This document shows positions 54,987 through 63,772 of a stretch of 64,000 bases of DNA, in pieces. Source of the stretch: Bacteroidales bacterium (lineage in GTDB: Bacteria; Bacteroidota; Bacteroidia; Bacteroidales; UBA932). The notes below the pieces were generated by a model that saw only the letters and a program-made list of their open reading frames with translations, ran no database searches and had not been told where the DNA came from. Each line of letters starts with the position of its first letter. The stretch's first letter is position 1. Position numbers and translations under genes: made by a program. The stretch spans positions 62,001 to 126,000 of the forward strand of contig JAFZBQ010000060.1 of NCBI GenBank assembly GCA_017561665.1. Reading direction: 5' to 3'.

Positions 54987-56674
54987 TATTCAGCCTCCAG
55001 TACCTTTCCGTTTACGCTTATGTTGCGGCAGTGGATCTGGGTGATGCCGAAGTCGGGGCAGACGTTGTCGTAGAACTGGCAGTTCTCGCAGTCGTTAAGA
55101 TAGACTGTTTTGCCGTAGTTGTCTGCGAACACGTTGTTACGGACAATCAGGCCGGAATTGACATAGGGGCCGTGTTCCTCTACATCACTGGTGACGTAGA
55201 TTGCAGATCCGTCCCAGTCGGGCATCTGGAGGAACTTGTAGAGGTAGTTGCACTCGGAAATGTAGTTGTGCTCCACAATCATATCGCGAATCGGGCCTGC
55301 CTCGTGCCACCAGAGTTCGCCGCCGAGCTTTAGGGCGCTCATCGAGGTCCTGAAAATCTTGTTGTATCCGACGTAGGCGCGGGGCACTTTCACGTAGAAT
55401 GCGCGACCGGACTTGGATATCACGGTGTTGTTAACGATGTTGGCATAGGTGAAGGTGTTGTTGTACATGAAGCAGCTGTCGCACTGTTCCGGTGTGATGG
55501 GGCGGTCCAGGGTAACGACGACCTTCCAATCTACCCAAGATGTGTCCACGGCCTTTACCACGAATTTCTCGAAATGTTCCAGCGTACGGCGATGAATCAG
55601 GTTCAGCGTGTCGCCCTTGTGAGGGTAGTCCAGCGATTGGGCATGCAGGTCGGCATTCTCTACGCGGATTTCCACCTTGTTCGGATCTTCCTGCGCATAA
55701 GGATACCAGTAATAATTGTGGATGTTGGTGCAGTCGTCCAGGCAGCCGCGGAACATGCAGTTCTGGATGGTTATGTTGCCGCGGCAGGAGGTGAAGTGGG
55801 TCGCATCGGTAGTGGTGCTGGTGTAGCGGCCGGGGTAGGGGACTATCTGGATGCCGTCCAGCAGTATGTTTTCCGTCTCGTGGCCAACTACGCCCATGCC
55901 GGGGAAGCTGTAGATGATGATATCCTTTAGTGTAACATTCTTGCTCTCGCGCAGCATATAACAGGGACGGTAGTGCCCGCCGTGGCGGATGACAAGGATG
56001 TCGCCGACCTTGGCGTTGTTCTTGGTGTATTTAAACAGCACTTTGCCTGGCTCAGGACTGCCGGCCAGGCCGCCGTCGCAGTCAAAGAACTGACCCGCCA
56101 CCGGGTCGAAGAATTCCGTACGGCCCTGGACCAGTTTGTCGCTGTATTTGTAATACTCAGGGTCGAATTCAGCCTTGATGGTATCGCCGGTTATGTTTGT
56201 GATGACAGCCTCTATATTGTTGTGGCGCTTGTAGTCTACCTGTAAGCCTTTCACCGTGACGTTCTTGCAACGTATAAACGCCAGCAGCTCCATCCATCCT
56301 TCCACCATTAGTTTTGCGCCGTAGCCCTCGATGGTCAGATCTTTGGCTCCGGTAAAGTCCAGGCCGGTGACATAAGGCTTGGTGGGGATAAACAGGTAGC
56401 GCTGCACCTGCAGCCCCCAGCCGTAGGTGCCGTCGATAGCCTCGCGCTCTATCTTTGCTGCCTCGGGATCGGAAAAGTCATAAACGCCGGCGGGAAATAC
56501 CAGTGTGGTACCTGCGTGCGTGCGGCAGTACTCCGCCGCCTTGCGCAACGCCTCGGCGTCGTTAATTCCATCATCGGGAATCGCCCCGAAATCCTTTACA
56601 GAAACTGTTTTACCGTTGCAGGCGCTTATGATAAGCGCCAGAGCAGAGCATAAAGCAAAGAGTGTCTTTTTCAT
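54986..56674 (-). CDS. Right-handed beta-helix lipoprotein, GH110-like
   Basis: The 562-residue protein has a lipoprotein signal (MKKTLFALCSALALIISAC), then VKDFGAIPDDGINDAEALRKA, the opening of many beta-helix polysaccharidases, and repeated strand-turn units. DATHFTSCRGNITIQNCMFRG followed by DDCTNIHNYY resembles the GH110 alpha-1,3-galactosidase core, so I suggest a GH110-like galactosidase; other beta-helix families such as lyases or GH28 relatives remain possible. It shares the stop/start TAATG with the GH28 gene and has a TAACTTTG box (56701-56694, minus strand). Confidence 0.6.
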   Translation of the reverse strand: MKKTLFALCSALALIISACNGKTVSVKDFGAIPDDGINDAEALRKAAEYCRTHAGTTLVFPAGVYDFSDPEAAKIEREAIDGTYGWGLQVQRYLFIPTKPYVTGLDFTGAKDLTIEGYGAKLMVEGWMELLAFIRCKNVTVKGLQVDYKRHNNIEAVITNITGDTIKAEFDPEYYKYSDKLVQGRTEFFDPVAGQFFDCDGGLAGSPEPGKVLFKYTKNNAKVGDILVIRHGGHYRPCYMLRESKNVTLKDIIIYSFPGMGVVGHETENILLDGIQIVPYPGRYTSTTTDATHFTSCRGNITIQNCMFRGCLDDCTNIHNYYWYPYAQEDPNKVEIRVENADLHAQSLDYPHKGDTLNLIHRRTLEHFEKFVVKAVDTSWVDWKVVVTLDRPITPEQCDSCFMYNNTFTYANIVNNTVISKSGRAFYVKVPRAYVGYNKIFRTSMSALKLGGELWWHEAGPIRDMIVEHNYISECNYLYKFLQMPDWDGSAIYVTSDVEEHGPYVNSGLIVRNNVFADNYGKTVYLNDCENCQFYDNVCPDFGITQIHCRNISVNGKVLEAE

Positions 56675-56693
56675 AGCCGGTTTGTTGTTTTGA

Positions 56694-56701
56694 CAAAGTT
56701 A
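56694..56701 (-). promoter_or_regulatory. -7 promoter box for the beta-helix / GH28 pair
   Basis: TAACTTTG on the minus strand is an exact TAnnTTTG match 19 bases upstream of the ATG at 56674. Confidence 0.5.
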
Positions 56702-56727
56702 AGCAAAATAAGTAAATTCGCAGCCTT

Positions 56728-57312
56728 ATGAATCTCAATGGCAAGAAAGTAATACTGGCAAGCAATTCGCCCCGCCGCAGGGAACTGCTCGCCGGGCTGA
56801 ACATAGAATTTACGGTGGATACCCGCAACAGCTTTGAGGAGTCATTCCCGGAGGATATGCCGCACTGCGAGGTGCCGGCGGCGATGTCGCTTGGTAAGTC
56901 GTTGGGTTTCTGGCGGCCGTTGGAAGATGACGAGATACTTATCACCTCCGACACGATGGTGCTGCTGGACAGCCTGATAATGGGCAAGCCGCACGACCGG
57001 CAGGAGGCGATAGAGATGCTCCGAAGCCTCTCCGGGCGTACCCACGAAGTGATTACGGCCGTCACCGTTCGCGATGCGCATCACTGCGAAACCGTATCCG
57101 ATATCACGACCGTCACGTTCCGCGACCTGACCGACGACGAGATAGAGTATTACATAGATACTTGCCAGCCTTTCGACAAGGCGGGCGCCTATGGCATTCA
57201 GGAATGGATAGGCTACGCCGCCTGCACCTCCATTACCGGATCGTTTTATAACGTAATGGGATTCCCGGTGCATAAAGTTTACGATGAATTGATTAAATTT
57301 GCAGGTTATTAG
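56728..57312 (+). CDS. maf: Maf-type nucleoside triphosphate pyrophosphatase
   Basis: Maf proteins hydrolyse non-canonical or modified NTPs (dTTP/UTP and related) and clean the nucleotide pool. The 194-residue protein has the Maf opening VILASNSPRRRELLAGL, the LITSDTMVLLD motif (catalytic Asp region), GRTHEVITAVTV, and FDKAGAYGIQEW. The substrate subclass is a guess (dTTP/UTPase type). It starts 11 bases before valS and is probably co-transcribed. Confidence 0.88.
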   Translation: MNLNGKKVILASNSPRRRELLAGLNIEFTVDTRNSFEESFPEDMPHCEVPAAMSLGKSLGFWRPLEDDEILITSDTMVLLDSLIMGKPHDRQEAIEMLRSLSGRTHEVITAVTVRDAHHCETVSDITTVTFRDLTDDEIEYYIDTCQPFDKAGAYGIQEWIGYAACTSITGSFYNVMGFPVHKVYDELIKFAGY

Positions 57313-57323
57313 AATATTGACAG

Positions 57324-59957
57324 ATGGAGTTAGAAGCAAAGTATAATCCTACGAGTGTAGAAGACAAGTGGTACGCCTATTGGCTGGACCACAAATTCTT
57401 TCATTCTGAACCCGACAGCCGTGAGCCCTATACCATAGTGATTCCCCCGCCGAATGTGACGGGAATCCTGCATATGGGCCATGTGCTCAACAATACCATA
57501 AACGATGTGCTGATCCGTAAGGCACGTATGGACGGCAAGAACGCCTGCTGGGTACCCGGCACCGACCATGCCTCCATCGCCACTGAGAACAAGGTGGTTG
57601 CCAAGCTTCGCGATATGGGCATCAGCAAGGAGAGCCTCACCCGCGAAGAATTCCTCAAATATGCCTGGGAATGGAAAGAGGAGCACGGCGGCATCATCCT
57701 CAAGCAGCTTCGCAAACTGGGCGCAAGCTGCGACTGGGACCGCACAAAGTTCACTATGGACCCCGAGCTGAGCAAGGCGGTGATAAACACCTTCTGCTAT
57801 TTCTATGAGAAGGGCTACATATACCGCGGCGCCCGTATGGTCAACTGGGATCCCGTGGGCCTGACTGCCGTCAGCGACGAAGAGGTTATACACCGCGACA
57901 CCCAGAGCAAGTTCTACCACTTGCGCTACTTCATATCCGACGGACACGGCAATCCCACCGACAAGTTCCTGGTGATTGCAACCACCCGTCCGGAGACCAT
58001 CATGGCCGATGCTGCCATCTGCGTCAATCCCAAGGACGAACGCCACTTTTGGCTGCACGGCAAGAAGGTGCTGATTCCCCTTATCAACAAGGAAATCCCT
58101 GTTATTGAAGATGATTACGTGGAGATGGACTTCGGTACCGGCTGCCTCAAGGTGACTCCGGCACACGATGTCAACGACCACGAAATAGGCCTCCGCCACA
58201 ATCTGGAGGTTCTGGATATAATCGACGACCACGGCCGCCTGAACGAGAAGGCGCAGATACTGGTTGGCGAGGACCGCTTTGTGGCCCGCAAGAAGATAGA
58301 GAAGATGCTGGAAGAGGCTGGCAATCTGGTAAAGACAGAAGACTATGTTTCTCCCATCGGCTACAGCGAGCGTACCAACGCCGTGATAGAGCCCAAGCTC
58401 TCAACCCAGTGGTTCCTCAAGATGGAAGCCCTGGCAAAGGACGCCCTCGAAAGCGTGGAGAGCGGCAAGGTCAAACTCCTTCCCGACAAATATCGCAACA
58501 CATACCGCCACTGGATGGAGACTGTCCGCGACTGGTGCATCTCCCGCCAGCTCTGGTGGGGCCAGCGCATCCCGGCATACTATCTGCCCGACGGCAGGTT
58601 CGTGGTTGCTCCCGATGCGGAAAGCGCACTGGCAAAGGCTCGTGAACTGGATCCAAAAGTCACCGCCGCCGACCTCCGTCAGGACGAGGACGTGCTGGAT
58701 ACCTGGTTCAGCTCTTGGCTGTGGCCTATCAGCGTATTCGATACAGAAAGGCCTGGTCATCCTGACTCAAAGCCCAATAAAGACCTGGCTTACTATTATC
58801 CCACCAGCGATCTTGTAACCGCCCCTGACATCCTCTTCTTCTGGGTTGCCAGAATGATTATGGCGGGCAACGAGTTTATGGGAGAGGTGCCCTTCAGCAA
58901 CGTCTTTCTCACCGGTATTGTCCGTGACAAACTGGGCCGCAAGATGAGTAAAAGTCTGGGCAATTCTCCCGACCCGCTGGATCTGATTGCCAAGTACGGC
59001 GCAGACGCCGTCCGTCTGGGAATGATGCTCTGCACCAGCGCCGGTAACGACATCCTCTTTGACGAGAGTCAGGTGGAGCAGGGCCGCAACTTCTGCAACA
59101 AGGTCTGGAACGCCTTCCGCCTGGTTCAGATGTGGAAGGTGGAGGACAAGCCCGCCGCCGATGTAAACAAGCTGGCTGTGAAATGGTTCCACGAGCGCCT
59201 TTGCGAAACCGTACAGGCGGTTGAGGACCATTATGGCAAATACCGTATCAGCGACGCCATCATGGCGGTTTACAAACTCTTCTGGGACGACTTCTGCGCC
59301 TGGTATCTGGAGCTTGTCAAGCCCGCCTACGGCGAAGCCATTGACAAGGAGACATATCTATGGACAATCGGCTTCTTTGAGTCACTGCTCAAGATGCTCC
59401 ATCCTTTCACTCCGTTTATAACAGAGGAACTCTGGCAGAACATCAAGTCTCGCAAGGAGGGGGAGACCATCATGTTTGCGGAATCACCCAAGCCATACGA
59501 ATTCGACCCCAAGGTAATCGCCGACTTCAATACCGCCGTCGGCGCCGTGGTTGAGATCCGCGCCCTTCGCCAGAAGAAGAACATATCGCCCAAGGAGGCG
59601 CTTACGCTCAAGTACAAGGGTGCATTCCCGTCAGCGATGGCGCCCGTCATCGCCAAGATGGCCAACATTACTGACATTGCTCCGGCAGATGCAAGCACCT
59701 CCGGCGAATCGTTTATGGTAGGCACAGTTCAGTTCTTCGTTCCTCTGGAAGGAATGATAGACGTGGCTGCCGAGAAAGAGAAGATTCTTGCGGAAATTAC
59801 ACGTTACGAAGGCTTCCTCAAAGGTGTGAATGCAAAGCTCAGCAACGAGCGCTTCGTGGCAAACGCCCCCGCCGCTGTGGTGGAGATGGAACGCAAGAAA
59901 CAGTCCGACGCAACCCAAAAGCTGGCTGCTCTCAAGGAGCAGTTGGCAAAACTATAG
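57324..59957 (+). CDS. valS: Valyl-tRNA synthetase
   Basis: The 877-residue class I enzyme charges tRNA-Val. HMGH (the HIGH-type motif) lies in PPPNVTGILHMGHVLNN near residue 43-58, the KMSKS motif in GRKMSKSLGNSPDPLD near residue 535-550, the editing domain carries TTRPETIMADAAICVNP, and the C-terminal coiled coil (VAAEKEKILAEITRYE...) binds tRNA. It follows maf and is read with tatA and tatC further on. Confidence 0.97.
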   Translation: MELEAKYNPTSVEDKWYAYWLDHKFFHSEPDSREPYTIVIPPPNVTGILHMGHVLNNTINDVLIRKARMDGKNACWVPGTDHASIATENKVVAKLRDMGISKESLTREEFLKYAWEWKEEHGGIILKQLRKLGASCDWDRTKFTMDPELSKAVINTFCYFYEKGYIYRGARMVNWDPVGLTAVSDEEVIHRDTQSKFYHLRYFISDGHGNPTDKFLVIATTRPETIMADAAICVNPKDERHFWLHGKKVLIPLINKEIPVIEDDYVEMDFGTGCLKVTPAHDVNDHEIGLRHNLEVLDIIDDHGRLNEKAQILVGEDRFVARKKIEKMLEEAGNLVKTEDYVSPIGYSERTNAVIEPKLSTQWFLKMEALAKDALESVESGKVKLLPDKYRNTYRHWMETVRDWCISRQLWWGQRIPAYYLPDGRFVVAPDAESALAKARELDPKVTAADLRQDEDVLDTWFSSWLWPISVFDTERPGHPDSKPNKDLAYYYPTSDLVTAPDILFFWVARMIMAGNEFMGEVPFSNVFLTGIVRDKLGRKMSKSLGNSPDPLDLIAKYGADAVRLGMMLCTSAGNDILFDESQVEQGRNFCNKVWNAFRLVQMWKVEDKPAADVNKLAVKWFHERLCETVQAVEDHYGKYRISDAIMAVYKLFWDDFCAWYLELVKPAYGEAIDKETYLWTIGFFESLLKMLHPFTPFITEELWQNIKSRKEGETIMFAESPKPYEFDPKVIADFNTAVGAVVEIRALRQKKNISPKEALTLKYKGAFPSAMAPVIAKMANITDIAPADASTSGESFMVGTVQFFVPLEGMIDVAAEKEKILAEITRYEGFLKGVNAKLSNERFVANAPAAVVEMERKKQSDATQKLAALKEQLAKL

Positions 59958-59985
59958 TGATTATTAATCCTTTAAAACTGATATT

Positions 59986-60216
59986 ATGACTGCATTATCT
60001 ATGTTGATACTTCCCCTGGGCGTCATCGGTCCCTGGCAGTGGGTTATCATCGCGCTGGTTATTCTTCTCCTCTTTGGCGGCAGAAAGATTCCCGAGCTGA
60101 TGCGCGGACTTGGCAAAGGCGTCAAGGAGTTCAAGACCGGCATGAAAGAGGCCGAGAAGGAAATCAACGAAATTAAATCTGACATAGAGAAGGAAGAGCC
60201 CAAGAAAGAGGAGTAA
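59986..60216 (+). CDS. tatA: Twin-arginine translocase subunit TatA
   Basis: The 76-residue protein has a single N-terminal membrane helix (PWQWVIIALVILLLFGGRKIPEL) followed by an amphipathic helix (LMRGLGKGVKEFKTGMKEAEKE) and a charged tail, the TatA/TatE layout. It builds the export pore for folded Tat substrates. An alternative Met at 60001 exists. tatC follows after six bases. Confidence 0.9.
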   Translation: MTALSMLILPLGVIGPWQWVIIALVILLLFGGRKIPELMRGLGKGVKEFKTGMKEAEKEINEIKSDIEKEEPKKEE

Positions 60217-60222
60217 TATCCT

Positions 60223-61023
60223 ATGGCAGAAGAGGAGAGGCTGGACGAATCCAAGGACATGAGCTTCTGGGACCACCTGGAAGACTTGCGCCACGGACTG
60301 TTCCGGGTAGTGATAGCACTGCTCGCGGCTTTTGTCGTCCTCTTTTTCTTCAAGGACTTTCTGTTTGACAAGATAATACTGGCTCCGACAAAGTCGGACT
60401 TCTTCTTCTACAAGTGGTTCGGTATGACCACCGGGCTTCAGCTTGTCAATATAGAGCTCTCCACACAGTTTATGGTGCACATGAGGGTCACCTTCATGTG
60501 CGCCTTTATTGTATGCTGCCCGTACGTCATTTTCGAGATCTGGAGGTTTATCGCCCCGGCGCTCTATAAAAACGAAAAGAGGGCCACGAAGAGGGCGTTC
60601 ATATTCGCCTCGTTCCTGTTCTATCTCGGTATCGTAGTGGGTTACAGCATAATCTTGCCGTTGATGATTAACTTCTTTGACGGCTACAAGGTGAGTCAGG
60701 AGGTGGTAAATACCATCTCCCTGAACTCATATATTTCTACTGTCAATTCCACGGTCCTTATATTCGGAATCGTGTTCGAAATCCCTACCGTGGTGGCAAT
60801 TCTCTCTACCATCGGCCTACTGTCCCGCCAGACTCTGGTCAGCGGCTGGAAATATGCCGTGCTGGTAATTGCCGTTCTGGCGGCCATCATAACCCCGGCC
60901 GACCCGTTCTCCATGCTGATTGCCTCCATTCCGTTGGCGCTGCTCTACGGCCTGAGCATATTGGTGTGCAAGCCGGCAAAGCCCGAGGCAGAAGAGGATG
61001 AAGAGCCGGAGGCGGCCAAATGA
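60223..61023 (+). CDS. tatC: Twin-arginine translocase subunit TatC
   Basis: TatC is the receptor for twin-arginine signal peptides. The 266-residue membrane protein has six hydrophobic segments and the conserved N-terminal motif FWDHLEDLRHGLFR, with FEIWRFIAPALYKNEKR in the first loop. Its C-terminus is acidic (EAEEDEEPEAAK). Its stop overlaps the ABC-F start by four bases. tatB is not present, as usual in this phylum. Confidence 0.95.
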   Translation: MAEEERLDESKDMSFWDHLEDLRHGLFRVVIALLAAFVVLFFFKDFLFDKIILAPTKSDFFFYKWFGMTTGLQLVNIELSTQFMVHMRVTFMCAFIVCCPYVIFEIWRFIAPALYKNEKRATKRAFIFASFLFYLGIVVGYSIILPLMINFFDGYKVSQEVVNTISLNSYISTVNSTVLIFGIVFEIPTVVAILSTIGLLSRQTLVSGWKYAVLVIAVLAAIITPADPFSMLIASIPLALLYGLSILVCKPAKPEAEEDEEPEAAK

Positions 61024-63038
61024 TCTCCATAACCGATCTTACTGTGGCGTTCGGAGGCACCGTGCTTCTGAATAATATCTCCTTGCATATAAGTGAGAAG
61101 GACCGTATCGGCCTGACGGGTCGCAACGGCGCCGGCAAATCGACTTTGCTGAAGCTGATTGTAGGGGAGCAACATCCTACTGAAGGCAAGGTGATGGTGC
61201 CGCAGAACCTGACAATAGGCTATCTGCCGCAGCAGATGCAGCATCACAAGGGCCGCAGCGTGATGGAAGAGACCATGACGGTGTTTGAGGATTTTTTTGC
61301 CCTGCATCGCCGGGTCGATGAGATCTCAGCTGAACTGGCTGCCCGGGAAGATTACGACTCCAGGGAGTATTCAAGGCTGATAGTGGAGCTGAACTCCATC
61401 AACGACCGTCTGGCTATGGCGGAGGGTGAATCTCCCGAAGTTGTGGCAAAGAAGACTTTGCGTGGCCTTGGCTTCCGAGATAACGAACTCGGCCGAGCCA
61501 CCGAAACCTTCTCCCAGGGCTGGAATATGCGCATAGAACTGGCAAAGATTCTGCTTCGCAAGCCCGATGTGCTGCTTCTGGACGAGCCCACCAACCACCT
61601 TGACATCGAATCCATCCAGTGGCTGGAGGATTATCTGCAAACCTTCAACGGCTCCATGGTGCTGATATCCCACGACCGCCGATTCCTGGACAATGTCACA
61701 AACAGGACTGTGGAAATCATGCTTGGCAGGATTCACGATTATAAGGTTCCGTACACCAAATATCTGGAGCTGCGTGCAGAGCGTATCGCCCAGCAGAAGG
61801 CTGCCTATGAAAACCAGCAGCGCACCATTGAGAAGACAGAGGAGTTCATAGAGCGGTTCCGTTACAAGCCCACCAAGAGCAACCAGGTGCAGAGCCGCAT
61901 CAAGGCGCTGGAGCGGATGGAACGCATAGAGCTTGAGGTAGAAGACAACAGTGCCCTCTGCGTCAAGTTCCCGCCCGCCCCACGAAGCGGCGACGTCGCT
62001 TTCAAAGTGGTTGACGCATCAATAAGTTATCCTGATGCGCCGCAGAAGATAATCCTCTCGGGTGCAAACATAGAGATAAAGCGAGGGGAGAAGGTGGCCT
62101 TTGTAGGCCGCAACGGTGAGGGCAAAACCACAATGATGAAGACCCTGATGGGCACGCTGACTCCGATCAAGGGCAGCGCCACCGTCGGCTACAATGTCAA
62201 AATCGGTTATTACGCACAGAACCAGGAGGATGTGTTGGACCGCAACGACACCGTCTACGGCACGCTGGACAAGATTGCCGTGGGCGATATCCGTCTGAAG
62301 CTGCGCGATATTCTGGGTGCATTCCTATTCCGCGGAGAGGATATCGACAAGAAGGTGGCGGTGCTTTCCGGTGGCGAGCGGGCGCGACTGAGCATGGCCC
62401 GTCTGATGCTGGAACCCTACAACCTGCTGGCGCTTGACGAACCCACCAACCATATGGATATACGCAGCAAGGATGTCCTCAAGCAGGCGCTGATGAAATA
62501 CGACGGCACCATGATTGTCGTAAGCCACGACCGTGACTTCCTGACTGGACTTGTGGACAAGATATATGAGTTTGGTGACGGTCGCGTGAAGGAGCATCTG
62601 GGCGGAGTGGATGACTTCCTGCGCCGCAAGAAGATTGAGAACTTTGAAGCGCTGGAACGCAAGACCCCCGGTCAAGCCGGGGGTGACGTACGTAAATCCG
62701 GGGGTGACGTACGTAAATCCGGGGGTGAGGATTGTCATGCCCGGCCTGCGGGGTCCCCGCGAAGCACTGCTTCGTGGGGTGCTCTTGACCGGGCATCTGC
62801 GTCACAGCTTGACCGTGAGGCCCGCCGCGAGATGGCCCGCCTGAAAAACCGTTTCGGCAATCTTGAAAAAGCCATCGCCGAGATAGAAGGCAAGATGGCC
62901 GAAATTGAAAATGTGCTCTCAGCACCCGGACCGAACGACGACATAATGGACCTTACCCGCGCCTATCTGGAGCATAAGCGCGAACTGGATATAAAAATGG
63001 ACGAATGGGCCTCCCTGGCCGAAAAACTTGAACAATAA
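61020..63038 (+). CDS. ABC-F ATPase with an inserted palindromic repeat
   Basis: The 672-residue cytosolic protein is a duplicated ABC protein of the ABC-F type, which act on the ribosome. Domain 1 has Walker A GRNGAGKST, signature FSQGWNMRIELA and Walker B LLLDEPTNHLD; domain 2 has GRNGEGKTT, LSGGERARLSMA and ALDEPTNHMD, joined by the usual charged linker (TEEFIERFRYKPTKSNQVQSRI). Between domain 2 and the C-terminal coiled coil, residues about 548-593 are not ABC-F sequence but repeat-derived (GGDVRKS repeats, then CHARPAGSPRSTASWG), encoded by a palindromic element inserted in frame. Function of the C-terminus may be tolerated or changed. Confidence 0.92.
   Translation: MISITDLTVAFGGTVLLNNISLHISEKDRIGLTGRNGAGKSTLLKLIVGEQHPTEGKVMVPQNLTIGYLPQQMQHHKGRSVMEETMTVFEDFFALHRRVDEISAELAAREDYDSREYSRLIVELNSINDRLAMAEGESPEVVAKKTLRGLGFRDNELGRATETFSQGWNMRIELAKILLRKPDVLLLDEPTNHLDIESIQWLEDYLQTFNGSMVLISHDRRFLDNVTNRTVEIMLGRIHDYKVPYTKYLELRAERIAQQKAAYENQQRTIEKTEEFIERFRYKPTKSNQVQSRIKALERMERIELEVEDNSALCVKFPPAPRSGDVAFKVVDASISYPDAPQKIILSGANIEIKRGEKVAFVGRNGEGKTTMMKTLMGTLTPIKGSATVGYNVKIGYYAQNQEDVLDRNDTVYGTLDKIAVGDIRLKLRDILGAFLFRGEDIDKKVAVLSGGERARLSMARLMLEPYNLLALDEPTNHMDIRSKDVLKQALMKYDGTMIVVSHDRDFLTGLVDKIYEFGDGRVKEHLGGVDDFLRRKKIENFEALERKTPGQAGGDVRKSGGDVRKSGGEDCHARPAGSPRSTASWGALDRASASQLDREARREMARLKNRFGNLEKAIAEIEGKMAEIENVLSAPGPNDDIMDLTRAYLEHKRELDIKMDEWASLAEKLEQ
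62664..62796. repeat. Palindromic repeat cluster read through inside the ABC-F gene
   Basis: Three structures adjoin: ACCCCCGG-TCAAG-CCGGGGGT (62664-62684); a 21-base direct repeat CCGGGGGTGACGTACGTAAAT at 62677-62697 and 62698-62718 with a third partial copy to 62730; and a cloverleaf closed by ATGCCCGG (62737-62744) and CCGGGCAT (62789-62796), with inner stems GCGGGG/CCCCGC (62748-62760) and CGAAGCA/TGCTTCG (62760-62774). The insert keeps the reading frame open. Confidence 0.8.
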
Positions 63039-63772
63039 TGAGCAGCATCCTTTACGGCATCCATCCCGTGACCGACGCCATCAAGTCGGGTCGCAAAATA
63101 GAAAAAGTGATACTCAAGCAGGGCTTCGAAGGGCCGCAGGCACGTGCGCTTACGGCGCTTCTCAAAGAGTATGAAATCCCTTATACCTGGGTTCCCGTTC
63201 AGAAGCTGGATGCTGTGGCCAAAGGCACTCACCAGGGTGTCGTTGCCTATATGTCGCAGGTCGATTACGTGCCTTTTGAAGAGATGGTGGAGAATGCACT
63301 CAATCACAAGGCGTCGCCGCTGTTCATGATGCTGGACGGCGTCAGTGACGTCCGTAATCTTGGCGCGGTTGCCCGTACGGCCGAATGTGCCGGATTCGAC
63401 GGCATCATTCTCCCCGCCAAGGGCGGCGCGCCCATCAACGCAGACGCCATCAAGACCAGCGCCGGAGCTCTGCTCAGAATACCGGTGGCAAAGGCACAGA
63501 ATCTCCGCCTGCCTATCTTCTATCTGCTTGAATCCGGATTCCAGATGGTGGCCGCCACAGAAAAGGGCGCCGACAATATTTACGATATCAACTTCAAGAA
63601 ACCAACCGCGATTGTGATGGGCAGCGAAGGTCACGGAATATCAAAATCGGTACTGGACTTGTGTGACATCCAGGCCAATATCCCGATGGTTGGGGAGACC
63701 GGTTCCCTTAATGTATCGGTTGCTGCGGCGTTGTTTATGTACGAGGCGGTTCGCCAGCGAGGTGGCCGTTAG
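63038..63772 (+). CDS. rlmB: SPOUT-type 23S rRNA 2'-O-methyltransferase, RlmB-like
   Basis: The 244-residue protein has an N-terminal RNA-binding domain (YGIHPVTDAIKSGRKIEKVIL) and the TrmH/SpoU methyltransferase domain: motif 1 DVRNLGAVARTAECAGFDGI, motif 2 AIVMGSEGHGISKSV, motif 3 IPMVGETGSLNVSVAAALFMYEAV. RlmB methylates G2251 of 23S rRNA; related TrmH family members could modify other sites. It starts on the last base of the ABC-F stop (TAATG) and ends four bases into the next, convergent gene. Confidence 0.88.
   Translation: MSSILYGIHPVTDAIKSGRKIEKVILKQGFEGPQARALTALLKEYEIPYTWVPVQKLDAVAKGTHQGVVAYMSQVDYVPFEEMVENALNHKASPLFMMLDGVSDVRNLGAVARTAECAGFDGIILPAKGGAPINADAIKTSAGALLRIPVAKAQNLRLPIFYLLESGFQMVAATEKGADNIYDINFKKPTAIVMGSEGHGISKSVLDLCDIQANIPMVGETGSLNVSVAAALFMYEAVRQRGGR

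Noticed and set aside
62677..62730. Possible CRISPR-like repeat
   Set aside because: The 21-base repeats are directly abutting with no spacers and lie inside a coding region.
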